From Verrucomicrobiaceae bacterium (GTDB lineage: Bacteria > Verrucomicrobiota > Verrucomicrobiia > Chthoniobacterales > JAATET01), in NCBI GenBank assembly GCA_027488755.1, contig JAIYAZ010000075.1:128492-192491 (forward strand): 64,000 nt of DNA, read 5' to 3'. Position 1 is the stretch's first letter, and each line of letters starts with the position of its first letter. Of this stretch, positions 17,577 through 27,580 are shown in pieces. The notes beneath the pieces were generated by a model. It saw only the letters and a list, made by a program, of their open reading frames with translations. It had not been told where the DNA came from and did no database searches. Made by a program: the position numbers and the translations under genes.

Positions 17577-20500
17577 ATGCCTGCCAATTTTCCACCCTCG
17601 CCGCGCCAGCGCCTTCGGTCCTTCGGGCGATTCGCGCGGGTTTTTCTGGGCCTGGCCGCCCTGCTGGCTTCGGCCCGGGCGGATTCGATTGCCACGGCTC
17701 TGAATTCCGGGCAACTGCAGATCTGGCTCGGGACCTCGGAGGGCAATTCGGCCGTCGCCACGACAACCGATCAGGCCAACGACATCTTCGTCGGGGGCTC
17801 GGGAATGGGGAACACGATTTTTGGGCCTGTCACCTCGATCTCCGTGACCTTCCAGGGCTCCGGCCAGCTCTTCGCGCTGGAAAACAACCCGCTGCCGTTT
17901 TCCGCCAGCCTCACCTCGCCGATCCTCATCAACAGCACCGGCTTTGGCCTTTCCAACGAGGTGCTCGATGACACGACCACCGGCGGGAACGCGTTCGATT
18001 TCTCGGGTTTCACCGACCCCGTGGGGCGACTGACCAGCGAAGGCAACCCGGGGACCGCGCCGCTCACGATCCTTTCCTCCAAGGGCGCGAACTTCGTGCT
18101 CTCGGATGCCGCCCTCGTCACCGGAGCCTCGACCGTCGAGCTCCTCAACGTGCGCACCGCCATCCTCACCCACACGGCCGGCTTCCACGAATTCAACTCC
18201 GCCGGCTGGACCGGCAACCTCTCGCTCACCAACAACGCCGGGGCCACCCTCACGATCACCAACGCGCTCGACTACGCCAACGTCACCAACCTCGGCGCGC
18301 TCGTCTTTGACTACTCCGGCATCGCCATCACCAACGTCGGCGGCACCGGCCTCGCCGGCGCGAACCCGAACTTCGGCCCCGCCGGCGCGGGCGGCGCGGC
18401 CCTCACCTTCGCCGCCGCCGGGAACCTCACCACCGTGGCCGCAAAATCCATCACCGGCGGCCTCGGCGGGACGCCCGCCATCGAGGGTGACGGGGGCACC
18501 GGCGGCGACGGCGTGGTTTTCTCCGCGACCGGCTCGCTGGTGAACGCGGCCGGCGCCACGATCTCCGGCGGCCAGGGCGGTGCGGCTTTGGCCAACGGAC
18601 TCGGCGGCAGCGGCGGGCGCGGCGTGGTCTTCCAGGCGGCCGGCACTCTGGTCAACGCGGCCGGCGCGACGATCAACGGCGGCCTCGGCGGCGAGAACGC
18701 GATCAGCGGCGGCGGAACCGGACCCACCGGCGTCGCCGCGGCCTTCCTCGGCGGAGCCGGCAACCTCACCAACGCCGGCACGATCAACGGCGACGTCACC
18801 ATGGGCAGCTTTGCCAACGCCGTCACCCTCCTCGCCGGCGGCGTCATCAACGGCGACCTTTCCGTCGGCGGCAACGCCAGCTCCACCCTCACCCTCGGCG
18901 GCGCTGGCAACCAAAGCCTCTCCACCGCCGTCACCGGCAACCTCATCTTCAACGGCTCCCTCATCAAGCAGGGCACCGGCACCTGGACCCTCGACGACAT
19001 CCTCGGTTACTCCGGCGCGACGACGCTCGCCGCCGGCACGCTGCGCCTCTTCAGCCCCGGCGTGCTCGGGGACGGCGACCTGCGTTTCACCGGCGGCACC
19101 CTGCAATACGGAGCCGGAACCACCGCCGACCTCTCGGCCAAATTCAGCGCCGCGGCGAGCCAGCTTTATTCCGTCGACACCAACGGCAACAACGTCACCT
19201 TCGCCACCGCCCTCACCAGCTCCGGCGGCAGCCTCACCAAGCTCGGCCTCGGCACCCTCACGCTCTCCGCCGCGAACACCTACTCCGCCGGCACGACCCT
19301 CGCGGGCGGCATCCTCCAGGCCGCGAACTCCGACGCGCTCGGCACGGGCCCGGTCACCTTCGCCGGCGGCACCCTGCAATACGGCGCGGGCGTCTCGCAG
19401 GACTTCTCCGGGCAATTCAGCACCGCCGCCGGCCAGCGCTACGCCATCGACACCAACGGCAACACCGTCACCTTCGCCTCCTCGCTCACCAGCAGCGGAG
19501 CCACCCTCAACAAACTCGGCGCGGGCTCGCTCGTCCTCACCGGATTCGCCCCGCTCACCGGCAGCACCACGGTCTCCGGCGGCAACCTCCAGCTCGGCAC
19601 GGTGGTCGGCAGCTTCAACACCGTCACGCTCATCGGGTCAAACGGCACGACCGGCAGCGACACGGGCGGCCCGGGCGGCGCCGGGGTGATCGTCGCCCCG
19701 GGGGCCACGCTGAATCTGGTCAACGGCTCCATCACCGGCGGCGCCGGCGGCTTCGGCCCGAACCAGGGCGGCAACGGCGGCGTGGGCGTCAGCTTTTTCG
19801 GCGCGGCCGACTTCGTGAACCCGGCCGAGGGCACGATCCAGGGCGGAGCCGCCGTGGCGGGATTTGCCCTCGGCGGAAACGCCGTCGTCTTCAAGGCGGG
19901 CGGCTCGTTGACGAATCAAGACGGCGGCCAGATCACCGGCGGCGCCACCCCGGAAGGCTACGGCGGCACGGGCGTGGTCTTCGAGGCGGGCGGCTCCCTC
20001 ACCAACGAATCCGGCGGACAAATCACCGGCGGCTCCACCCCGGAAGGTTACGGCGGCTCCGGCGTCGTCTTCACCGGCGGCCCCGGCACCCTGGTGAACG
20101 CCGGCACCATCACCGGCGGAAACAACAACCAGCCCGGCTACAACGGCACCGGCGTGCTCTTCACCGCCACCGCCGGCAACCTCACGAACTCCGGCACGAT
20201 CAACGGCGGCGTCACCATGGCCACCGTGGCCAACGCCGTCACCCTGCTCTCCGGCGGCGTCATCAACGGCGACCTTTCCATCGGTGGCAATACCAGCTCC
20301 ACCCTCACCCTCACGGGCTCCGGCGACCAGGCCTACTCCGGCGCCGTCACCGGAGCGACCACGTTCGCGGGCTCCCTCGTCAAGCAGGGCAGCGGAAAAT
20401 GGACGCTCGATCAGGCGTTCAACTTCGGTGGCGGGACAACCCTGCAAAGCGGCATCCTCGAGGCGGCCAATGCCGCCGCGTTCGGATCGGGCGCGATCCG

Positions 20501-22328
20501 CTTCACCGGCGGCACGCTGCGTTACGCCGCGGGCCTCACGACGGACTTCTCCCCGCAATTCAGCCCCGTCGCGAGCCAGAGCTTCCTCATCGACACCAAC
20601 GGCAACGCCGTGACCTTCGGCACCGCCCTCACCAGCAGCGGCGGCTCCCTCACGAAGCTCGGGACCGGCTCGCTCACCCTCACCGGCAACAACTCGTTCG
20701 GCGGGGCCACGCTCTCCGCCGGCCAGCTCCAGATCGGCACGCCCGCCTCCCCCGGCCGCGTCACCGGCGCCGCGAGCACCGGCCCCGGCGGCACCGCGGG
20801 AACCGGTGTCGCGACCGCGGCCGGAACCACGCTGAATCTCAACGGCACCATCGCCGGCGGCCTCGGCTGGTCCTCCTCCGAGGGCACCAGCAACGGCGGC
20901 ACCGGCGTCTCGCTCGGCGGCAACGCGACCTTCGCCCCCACCGCCGGCGCGTCCCTCCTCGGCGGCGCGGGCGGCAACGGCGGCGACCTCGCCAATGGCG
21001 GCGCGGGCGGCGCGGGCGTGATCCTCGGCGGCGGCGCAACCTTCACCGGCGCCGCGAACATGACCGTTACCGGCGGCGCGGGCGGGAGTTCCGGCACCCT
21101 CGCGATCACCACGGGCGGCCAGGGCGGCGCGGGCATCCTTGTCGGCAGCGGCGCGACGTTCGTCAACGCGACCGGCGCCCAAATCTCCGGCGGCGCGGGC
21201 GGCGCCTCCGACTTCACCGGCGGCAACGGCGGCGAGGGCATCCGCTTCCTCGGCAACGCGACCTTCACGAACCCCTCCGCCGCCACGATCCAGGGCGGAG
21301 CCGCCACGGACGGCTTTGCGAACGGCGGGGCCGGCGTGGTTTTTGAGGCCGGCGGCTCGCTGACGAACCAGTCCGGCGCCCTCATCGCCGGCGGTGCCAC
21401 CCCGTTTGGCACCGGCGGCACCGGCGTCGCGTTCCTCGCCGGCGGCGCGCTCACCAACGCCGCCGGGGCCACCATCTCGGGCGGTTCCGGGGCGGGGGTC
21501 GGCGGCGGAAATGGCACCGGCGTTTCGTTCGCCGGCGGCAACGGCAGCCTCACCAACGCCGGCACGATCCAGGGCGGCGTCGCCATGGGCAACGCCCCCA
21601 ACGCCGTCACCCTCCTCGCCGGCGGCGTGATCGACGGCGACCTCAACGTCGGCCCCAACGCCGGCTCCACCCTCACCCTCGCGGGCTTCGGCAACCAGAC
21701 CTACTCCGCCGCCGTCACCGGCGCGACGACCTTCAACGGCTCACTCGTCAAGGCGGGCAACGGCACCTGGACGCTCGACCAAGCCCTCGCCCCCGGCGGC
21801 GGCACCACCATCAACGCCGGCACCCTCAGCGTGACCGGCAACCTCTCCGGCGGAACCGTCACCGTCAACGCCGGCGGCACCCTCGGCGGCACCGGCCCCG
21901 TCGGCGCGATCAGCCTCGCCGGCGGCACCCTCTCGCCCGGCGTCACCGCAGGCACGCTCACCACCGCGGGCCTCCTCTGGACGGGCGGCGGCATTCTTTT
22001 CGACCTCGGCCCCACGCCCGCCACGTCCGACCTCATCCAAACCGGGGCCCTGCAGGGCGGCGGAACCAGCTACGCGTTCACGTTTGTCGATCAGGGGTGG
22101 GTGTTTGGAGCGGCCTACGACCTCATCACCTTCAGCAGCTCCGACATCGCCCTCGGGAACTTCACGTTCACCAACGCCGGCGGCTTCGACGGCCATTTTG
22201 GCTACCAGGGGAACACCCTCCAATTCACCGTCACCGGCGTCCCCGAGCCCGGCACCTGGGCCATCCTCGTCCTCTGCGCCGCCGCGCTCCTCGCCCACCG
22301 CCTCCGCCGGCAACCCACCCGCCGCTAG
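17577..22328 (+). CDS. Giant PEP-CTERM protein with autotransporter-associated beta-strand repeats
   Basis: 1583 aa from the ATG at 17577; the frame is open far upstream but only antisense to the nitrilase gene. Signal peptide (about 1-35, RFARVFLGLAALLASARA). The body is Gly/Ala/Asn/Thr-rich passenger-type beta helix with three macro-modules, each a Gly-rich stretch, then LTNAGTINGG and a block of the form SLVKQGSGKWTLDQA, GGTLQYGAG, FSPQFS, IDTNGN-VTF. The key blocks start near 18960, 20370 and 21740, a period near 1.4 kb. The end, VPEPGTWAILVLCAAALLAH plus Arg-rich tail, is a PEP-CTERM sorting tag, cut by an exosortase (not in this window). Role: probably a surface or matrix protein. Converges with a similar gene. 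Confidence 0.9.
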   Translation: MPANFPPSPRQRLRSFGRFARVFLGLAALLASARADSIATALNSGQLQIWLGTSEGNSAVATTTDQANDIFVGGSGMGNTIFGPVTSISVTFQGSGQLFALENNPLPFSASLTSPILINSTGFGLSNEVLDDTTTGGNAFDFSGFTDPVGRLTSEGNPGTAPLTILSSKGANFVLSDAALVTGASTVELLNVRTAILTHTAGFHEFNSAGWTGNLSLTNNAGATLTITNALDYANVTNLGALVFDYSGIAITNVGGTGLAGANPNFGPAGAGGAALTFAAAGNLTTVAAKSITGGLGGTPAIEGDGGTGGDGVVFSATGSLVNAAGATISGGQGGAALANGLGGSGGRGVVFQAAGTLVNAAGATINGGLGGENAISGGGTGPTGVAAAFLGGAGNLTNAGTINGDVTMGSFANAVTLLAGGVINGDLSVGGNASSTLTLGGAGNQSLSTAVTGNLIFNGSLIKQGTGTWTLDDILGYSGATTLAAGTLRLFSPGVLGDGDLRFTGGTLQYGAGTTADLSAKFSAAASQLYSVDTNGNNVTFATALTSSGGSLTKLGLGTLTLSAANTYSAGTTLAGGILQAANSDALGTGPVTFAGGTLQYGAGVSQDFSGQFSTAAGQRYAIDTNGNTVTFASSLTSSGATLNKLGAGSLVLTGFAPLTGSTTVSGGNLQLGTVVGSFNTVTLIGSNGTTGSDTGGPGGAGVIVAPGATLNLVNGSITGGAGGFGPNQGGNGGVGVSFFGAADFVNPAEGTIQGGAAVAGFALGGNAVVFKAGGSLTNQDGGQITGGATPEGYGGTGVVFEAGGSLTNESGGQITGGSTPEGYGGSGVVFTGGPGTLVNAGTITGGNNNQPGYNGTGVLFTATAGNLTNSGTINGGVTMATVANAVTLLSGGVINGDLSIGGNTSSTLTLTGSGDQAYSGAVTGATTFAGSLVKQGSGKWTLDQAFNFGGGTTLQSGILEAANAAAFGSGAIRFTGGTLRYAAGLTTDFSPQFSPVASQSFLIDTNGNAVTFGTALTSSGGSLTKLGTGSLTLTGNNSFGGATLSAGQLQIGTPASPGRVTGAASTGPGGTAGTGVATAAGTTLNLNGTIAGGLGWSSSEGTSNGGTGVSLGGNATFAPTAGASLLGGAGGNGGDLANGGAGGAGVILGGGATFTGAANMTVTGGAGGSSGTLAITTGGQGGAGILVGSGATFVNATGAQISGGAGGASDFTGGNGGEGIRFLGNATFTNPSAATIQGGAATDGFANGGAGVVFEAGGSLTNQSGALIAGGATPFGTGGTGVAFLAGGALTNAAGATISGGSGAGVGGGNGTGVSFAGGNGSLTNAGTIQGGVAMGNAPNAVTLLAGGVIDGDLNVGPNAGSTLTLAGFGNQTYSAAVTGATTFNGSLVKAGNGTWTLDQALAPGGGTTINAGTLSVTGNLSGGTVTVNAGGTLGGTGPVGAISLAGGTLSPGVTAGTLTTAGLLWTGGGILFDLGPTPATSDLIQTGALQGGGTSYAFTFVDQGWVFGAAYDLITFSSSDIALGNFTFTNAGGFDGHFGYQGNTLQFTVTGVPEPGTWAILVLCAAALLAHRLRRQPTRR

Positions 22329-22335
22329 ACCCCCA

Positions 22336-22363
22336 TCCGTGGGCATCCGTGCCCATCCGTGGC
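22336..22363. repeat. CCGTG-type dispersed repeat, single arm
   Basis: ATCCGTGGGCATCCGTGCCC and the next bases form three near copies of a 9-10-bp unit (ATCCGTGxxC) between the stops of the two converging giant genes. It belongs to the same sequence family as the hairpins at 26822-26889 and 59360-59428. Confidence 0.6.
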
Positions 22364-22401
22364 TCTCCCCTCAGCCGCCCCCTCAAATCCCTCCGCTCGG
22401 G

Positions 22402-25218
22402 TCAAACCCCGGAACGCCGCCGCCGCCGCTTGGCGAATACCCCCAGCACGCAGGCCGCAAGGACGAGCAGCACCGCGATCCGCGGCTCGGGAATGATGAC
22501 GAATTGCAGGGTGTTCCCGACATAAGAAAACTCGCCCTCAAAACCGTCGGCATTGGTGAATCCGAAATTTCCAATCGGGATGTTCGTGCTGCCAAAACCG
22601 ACGAGGGTATAGGTCTGCCGGAGCACCCAGCCGTTGTTCACGAAGGTAAATCGGAGCGGCGCGGCTCCGCCGGTCAACGAGCCGGCCATCAAAACCATGT
22701 CGGACGCGGCGGCGTTCGCGCCGAGTTCGAACACCAGCGTCCCGGAATTCCACGCCAGGCTGCCCGCGTTGAGTTGACCAGGCCCGGCGCCGGGGCCGGG
22801 GGCGAGCTGGCCGCCGGCGAGGGAAATCGCGCCCACCGTTCCGTTGCCCCCGAGGGTTCCGCCGGCGTTGACGGTCACGTTGCCGAGGGTTCCCTGCGCG
22901 ATCAGGCTGCCGCCGGCGATGGTCGTTCCGCCCGAGAAGGTCTGGTTGCTGCTGAGCGTAAGGCTGCCCGTGCCCTGCTTGGTGAGCGAGCCGTTGCCGG
23001 TGAGCGTGAGGGCCGTGGTGACGGCGAAGGACTGCGTGTTAATGGTTCCACCGCCGGGGCCGGTGAGCGTGACGTCGCCGGCTTCAAAGCCGGAGAAGAG
23101 GGCGGTTTGGTTGCCGGTGAGGCGAAGGGTGCCGCCGCTGAAGGTGACCGTGCCGTTGCCGTCGCCTTCGGAGAGCTGGCCGGTGGTGAGAACGCCGCCG
23201 CGGAGGCTGAGGGTGCTTCCGGAGGTGGCATTCTCGGCGAGGAGAACCGTGCCCGACGAGAGGGTGCCGTTGGAAAGCGTGAATGTCCCGTTACCGAATC
23301 CCCCGATGAAGAGGGGTCCCGAGTTTGTCCAATCCCCTCCGCTCATGTTGACGGTGCCCCTCGTGAAAAAGGAGGACCCGAGGGTGCTCGAGGCGCTCGA
23401 GAGGGTGCCATTCGAAAGATTCAAGGTGCCGACATTGAGGCCGCCGATGCGAAAGTCTCCGGAGATGAGCAATGCCCCGCCGGTCATGTTGATAACTCCT
23501 TCGAAGTCGATGCGGGAGAGAGTGATGCTCGAGGCGGAGACGGTGCCGCCGGAGAGGTTCAGGGTGGCGTCGCCTTTCTGGCCGATCGTCATTGACCCGG
23601 TGCTGAGGCTGCCGCCACTCACATTGATCGTGGCCGAGGAGCCGTATCCTTCTCCAACGCTTATGAGGGAGCTGGAGACGGTGCCGCCGGAAACCTTCAA
23701 GGTGGAGTTGGAAAAGTTGTCCAAGCTCATGCGGAGCTCGCCGGCGGAGTTGTTGATGGAACCGCCGGTGGGGACTTCGATGGTGCCCGAAAGGATGGTG
23801 GTGTTTCCGGTGTAGGAGTTGTTACCGGAGAGGGTGAGGGTTCCCGTGCCGGTCTTGGAGAGGGAGCCGTTGCCGGTGAGGGGGTGGGCCGTGGCTACTA
23901 AGAAGGACTGGGTGTCCAGGGTGCCGCCCGAGGCGGTGAGGGTAACTTCGCCGGGCTCGAAGCCGGAGAAAAGGGCGGATTGGTTGGCGGAGAGGCGGAG
24001 GGTGCCGCCATTGAAGGTGACGGTGCTGTTTCCAGAGCCCTCGGAGATTTGGGAGGCGGTGAGGGTGCCGCCAAGCAGGTTCAGGGCGGCGGTGCTGTTC
24101 GCCCCGGCGGCAAGGGCGACGCTGCCGGTATTGGCCCAGTTTCCACCGCTGATCGTGAGGTTTCCGCGCGAGACGCCGCCAACGCCGATCAAGATACCGG
24201 CACTCGAGATCGAGCCGCTGCTGAGGGTCATGCTGCCGTTTCCGCCGAAGCCCACGGTGATGTCTCCCGAGCTGTTCCAGGTCCCGCCGCTGACGGTCAC
24301 GTTGCCATTCGAGCCGGCCCGGATGGCAATGTTGGTGAAGTCCGTCGAGATCGTTCCCCCGGTGTGACTGACAGTCGCGTTGCCGGAATCCCCGACGGTG
24401 AAGGTGTCGGAGTTGGTCCAACTCCCGGCGGTCACGCTGAGGCTGCCGGTGGAGCCGGCGGCGGACCCAAGGATGGTTTCGAAGGCGGAGAGGGTGCCGT
24501 TGGATGTGACGGAGGCAACGTCAGCCGCGAGGCTACCGATGGTCACGGCGGAGGCCACGTGGCTGAGCGAGCCGGTGAGCCCAAGGGTGCCGGCGCGCAC
24601 GGTGGTGCCGCCCGCGTAGGAGTTGCTGCCGGCGAGGGTGAGCGTGCCATTCCCATGCTTGGTCAACGAGCCGGAGCCGGTGAGCCCAAGGCTCGTCGCG
24701 ACGGAAAAAGACTGGGTGTCAATCGACCCGCCGGAGCCTGCCAGCGTCACGTCGCCGGACTCGAACCCGGAGAAGAGGGTGGTTTGGTTGGCGGAGAGGC
24801 GGAGGGTGCCGCCGTTGAAGGTGACGGTGCCGTTGCCGGCGCCCTCGGCGAGTTGGGGGGCGGTCATGGTGCCGCCGGTGAGGTTGATGCGGCCGGTGGA
24901 GCCGGAGTTGTTACCGACGGTGACGTTGCCGGAGCTGGTCCAATTGCCGCCGGTGAGGGCGACGGTGCCGTTGCCGCCGGAGGTGTTGCCGATGAGGGCG
25001 CTGGTGTTTGAGACCGTGCCGTTCGCAGCAATGGTCAGGTTGCCGGAACTGGAGCTGCCGACCGTGAGGCTGCCGTTGATGGTCCAGGTCGGGCTTGTGG
25101 GGGAGCCGGGAAGAACGTTGCCGGAAACGGAAACCTGGGCCGAGGCATCAAGAAGCGAAAACCCGGAAAAAAAGAGCCGGAAGATCCATTTGCCGGAGGG
25201 GTATGCCACGCGATTCAC
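22402..25218 (-). CDS. Large PEP-CTERM protein with autotransporter-associated beta-strand repeats
   Basis: 938 aa from the GTG at 25218 (there is also a GTG three codons later). Signal peptide IFRLFFSGFSLLDASAQ. The body is repetitive, Ser/Thr/Gly/Asn-rich; the block TVTFNGGTLRLSANQT-LFSGFE, SGGSIDTQSF, GSLTKHGNGTLTLAGSNSY occurs three times (near 24600-24850, 23830-24020 and 22970-23150), with units of the type GNLTISGGNWANTGS between. The tail IIPEPRIAVLLVLAACVLGV with RRRRR is a PEP-CTERM variant. Sorted by an exosortase elsewhere in the genome; likely a surface or matrix protein. Its repeats differ from those of the converging neighbour, so the pair did not arise by a recent duplication. 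Confidence 0.88.
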   Translation of the reverse strand: MNRVAYPSGKWIFRLFFSGFSLLDASAQVSVSGNVLPGSPTSPTWTINGSLTVGSSSSGNLTIAANGTVSNTSALIGNTSGGNGTVALTGGNWTSSGNVTVGNNSGSTGRINLTGGTMTAPQLAEGAGNGTVTFNGGTLRLSANQTTLFSGFESGDVTLAGSGGSIDTQSFSVATSLGLTGSGSLTKHGNGTLTLAGSNSYAGGTTVRAGTLGLTGSLSHVASAVTIGSLAADVASVTSNGTLSAFETILGSAAGSTGSLSVTAGSWTNSDTFTVGDSGNATVSHTGGTISTDFTNIAIRAGSNGNVTVSGGTWNSSGDITVGFGGNGSMTLSSGSISSAGILIGVGGVSRGNLTISGGNWANTGSVALAAGANSTAALNLLGGTLTASQISEGSGNSTVTFNGGTLRLSANQSALFSGFEPGEVTLTASGGTLDTQSFLVATAHPLTGNGSLSKTGTGTLTLSGNNSYTGNTTILSGTIEVPTGGSINNSAGELRMSLDNFSNSTLKVSGGTVSSSLISVGEGYGSSATINVSGGSLSTGSMTIGQKGDATLNLSGGTVSASSITLSRIDFEGVINMTGGALLISGDFRIGGLNVGTLNLSNGTLSSASSTLGSSFFTRGTVNMSGGDWTNSGPLFIGGFGNGTFTLSNGTLSSGTVLLAENATSGSTLSLRGGVLTTGQLSEGDGNGTVTFSGGTLRLTGNQTALFSGFEAGDVTLTGPGGGTINTQSFAVTTALTLTGNGSLTKQGTGSLTLSSNQTFSGGTTIAGGSLIAQGTLGNVTVNAGGTLGGNGTVGAISLAGGQLAPGPGAGPGQLNAGSLAWNSGTLVFELGANAAASDMVLMAGSLTGGAAPLRFTFVNNGWVLRQTYTLVGFGSTNIPIGNFGFTNADGFEGEFSYVGNTLQFVIIPEPRIAVLLVLAACVLGVFAKRRRRRSGV

Positions 25219-25422
25219 GTCGGGGGTGGGTTTCTGGTTGAAAACTCCGCGCTATCGAACGACTCGTCGTCGGAAGGACAAGGCCCCTTAAATCAGGCTC
25301 CAAAGCAAGCGTCGAGCCCTTTCCGAGGCCCGCCGCCGACTTCGTAAAACCGGACTCACGCCGAGCGTGCATGAGACGCCCACCCACGCTAAGCTTCCGG
25401 TTGCCCTTATCCGTTCCGCCGC
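25219..25422. other. Divergent intergenic region before rimO
   Basis: 204 bp between the start of the beta-repeat gene and rimO. It must carry both promoters. I see no convincing -35/-10 pair and no repeat of the families found elsewhere in the window. Confidence 0.4.
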
Positions 25423-26811
25423 ATGCCGCCCGCCACCCCGTCCCCATCCGCCGCCACCCGCAAGGTCGGCATGATCAGCCTCGGCTGCGCCAAAAACCTC
25501 GTCGACGCCGAGGTCATGCTCGGCGACGCCGCCACCCGCGGTTACGAAATCACCCCCCACGCCGACGACGCCGACATCATCGTCGTGAACACCTGCGGCT
25601 TCATCGACACCGCCAAGCAGGAATCCATCGACGCCATCCTCGAAGCCGGCGCCAAACTCCGCGACGGCCAGAAACTCGTCGTCAGCGGCTGCCTCTCCCA
25701 GCGCTATTCGACGGAACTCCGAAATGAACTCCCCGAGGTCCACGCCTTCATCGGCCTCGATCAGGTCGCCCAGGCCGGCACGATCTTCGACACCCTTTTC
25801 AACGCCGATCAGGAGGAAAGCGCCGTCAACCTCGTCACCCGCGGCTCCCGCTACATCCCCGACTACACCACGCCGAAGTTCCAGCTCACCCCCGGCCACA
25901 CCGCCTACGTGAAGATCGCCGAGGGCTGCAACCACCCCTGCAGCTTCTGCGTGATCCCCCAAATGCGCGGTCGGCACCGCAGCCGCACGATCGACTCCGT
26001 CGTGCGCGAGGTGCGCGAACGCCTCGCCACCGGCGTCCGCGAGATCAACCTCATCTCGCAGGACACCACCTACTACGGCATGGACCTCTGGGAGCAAAAG
26101 GCCGGCCCGCGCCAGCCCGTCGACAGCTCCCGCGGCCCCACCCTCGTTTCCCTCCTCGACGAACTCGCCAACCTCGGCGACGGCGAGGAATTCTGGATCC
26201 GCCTCCTCTACACCCACCCCGCGCACTGGAGCGACGAGCTCATCGCCGCCATCGCGCGCAACCCCCGCGTCGTCCCCTACATCGACATGCCGCTCCAGCA
26301 CATCCACCAGGACCTGCTCGGCACGATGAAACGCGAGACCTCCCGCCAGCACATCGAGGACCTCATCCTCCGCCTCCGCGCCGGCATCCCGAACCTCGCC
26401 ATACGCACCACCTTCATCGTCGGCTTCCCCGGCGAAACCGAGGAACACTTCGAAAGCCTCCTCGAGTTCATCGAACGCGTCCGCTTCGAGCGCCTCGGCG
26501 TCTTCGCCTACTCCCGCGAGGAAGGCTCCCGCGCCGCGAAGATGGAGGACCAAATCCCCACCGCGACGAAAAACCGCCGCCACCGCCGCGCGATGAAGCT
26601 CCAGCAGAAAATCGCCGCCGAACTCGCCGCCGCCCAGGTCGGCCGCCCGATCCGCGTGCTCACCGAATCGCCCCGCGTCGGCCGCACGATGCACGACGCC
26701 CCCGAGGTCGACTGCAAGGTCATCCTCGAATCCGACGCCCCCGTCGGCCGCTTCATCGACGCCCGCGTCACCGGCACCCAGGTCTACGACCTCGTCGCCC
26801 GCCCGCTCTGA
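25423..26811 (+). CDS. rimO: Ribosomal protein S12 methylthiotransferase RimO
   Basis: 462 aa. Radical-SAM enzyme that puts a methylthio group on Asp of ribosomal protein S12. The N-terminal UPF0004 domain starts GMISLGCAKNLVDAEVMLG and has its three cluster Cys (LGCAKN, NTCGF, SGCLSQR); the SAM domain has C169-x3-C173-x2-C176 in EGCNHPCSFCVIPQ; a TRAM domain is at the end. The CAKN-x-VD start and CSFC-IP-x-RG are more RimO- than MiaB-like. It stands alone on the plus strand after a 204-bp gap; a 24-bp hairpin follows 10 bp after the stop and may end transcription. Confidence 0.93.
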   Translation: MPPATPSPSAATRKVGMISLGCAKNLVDAEVMLGDAATRGYEITPHADDADIIVVNTCGFIDTAKQESIDAILEAGAKLRDGQKLVVSGCLSQRYSTELRNELPEVHAFIGLDQVAQAGTIFDTLFNADQEESAVNLVTRGSRYIPDYTTPKFQLTPGHTAYVKIAEGCNHPCSFCVIPQMRGRHRSRTIDSVVREVRERLATGVREINLISQDTTYYGMDLWEQKAGPRQPVDSSRGPTLVSLLDELANLGDGEEFWIRLLYTHPAHWSDELIAAIARNPRVVPYIDMPLQHIHQDLLGTMKRETSRQHIEDLILRLRAGIPNLAIRTTFIVGFPGETEEHFESLLEFIERVRFERLGVFAYSREEGSRAAKMEDQIPTATKNRRHRRAMKLQQKIAAELAAAQVGRPIRVLTESPRVGRTMHDAPEVDCKVILESDAPVGRFIDARVTGTQVYDLVARPL

Positions 26812-26821
26812 GCCACCACGA

Positions 26822-26889
26822 ATGGGCACGGAGGGAACACGGATGAACGGCGAAGAAATTCCCCCCATCCGTGTTCCCTCCGTGCCCAT
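26822..26889. repeat. Perfect 24-bp inverted repeat of the CCGTG family
   Basis: Arms 26822-26845 and 26866-26889 are exact reverse complements, with a 20-base loop. The arm ATGGGCACGGAGGGAACACG is made of the same 9-bp-period words as the repeats at 46965, 48937 and 59360. It lies right behind rimO and covers the annotated start of the following methyltransferase, so it may be a mobile or amplifying hairpin, a terminator, or both. Confidence 0.85.
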
Positions 26890-27580
26890 CCATGGCTTAA
26901 ATCCCGCCGAAGGTTTCCTCGCCAAGCGCGCCCGCTTTCGCCGCATCGCCGCCCGCTTCGGCGTCGCCCTTCCCACCCGCGGCTACATCGCCGGCAAACT
27001 CGCAAGCGACCCCGCCTACGCCGCCGTGCTCGCCGCCGTGCGCGACACCACCGCGCCCATCCACGACGTCGGCTGCGGCCTCGGCCTCCTCGCCCATTTT
27101 CTCCGCGACGCCGGCTGCGACCTGCCGATCCACGGCACCGACTTCGACGCCGCGAAAATCACCCGCGCCCGCGCCGCCGCCACCCGCGGCGGGCTCCGCG
27201 ACGTCACCTTCGCCGTCGGCGACCTTGCCCACGAAACGCCCGCCGCCGACACGATCGTCCTGCTCGACGTGCTCCACTACCTCGAATTCCCCGACCAGCA
27301 CCGCCTGCTCACCACCCTCGCCGCCCGCGCCCGTGCCGGCGGCCGCGTGCTCATCCGCGTCACCCTCCGCGACGCCTCCTGGCGCTTCCGCCTCACCGTC
27401 GCGCAGGAATCCTGGACCCGCCTCTCGGGCTGGATCCCCTCGCGCAGCCACTTCAACTTCCCGACCCGCGAGCAACTCCTCGCCCCGTTCGCCGCCGCCG
27501 GCTGCCCCTGCGACCTGAGCCCGCTCTGGGGCCGCACGCCCTTCAACAGCTACTGGCTCGCCGCCCGTCAGGCCGAATAA
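26822..27580 (+). CDS. Class I SAM-dependent methyltransferase
   Basis: 252 aa if started at the ATG at 26822, about 245 if at 26843. The SAM site is clear: [14 protein letters not shown] (motif I), then [10 protein letters not shown] and [14 protein letters not shown]. The substrate is not known. The start is uncertain, because the first 24 residues (GTEGTRMNG...[10 protein letters not shown]) are merely the translation of the inverted repeat at 26822-26889; real protein sequence seems to start near [16 protein letters not shown]. No ribosome binding site is seen. The 3' end overlaps convergently with hisI by 13 bp. Confidence 0.75.
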   Translation: MGTEGTRMNGEEIPPIRVPSVPIHGLNPAEGFLAKRARFRRIAARFGVALPTRGYIAGKLASDPAYAAVLAAVRDTTAPIHDVGCGLGLLAHFLRDAGCDLPIHGTDFDAAKITRARAAATRGGLRDVTFAVGDLAHETPAADTIVLLDVLHYLEFPDQHRLLTTLAARARAGGRVLIRVTLRDASWRFRLTVAQESWTRLSGWIPSRSHFNFPTREQLLAPFAAAGCPCDLSPLWGRTPFNSYWLAARQAE

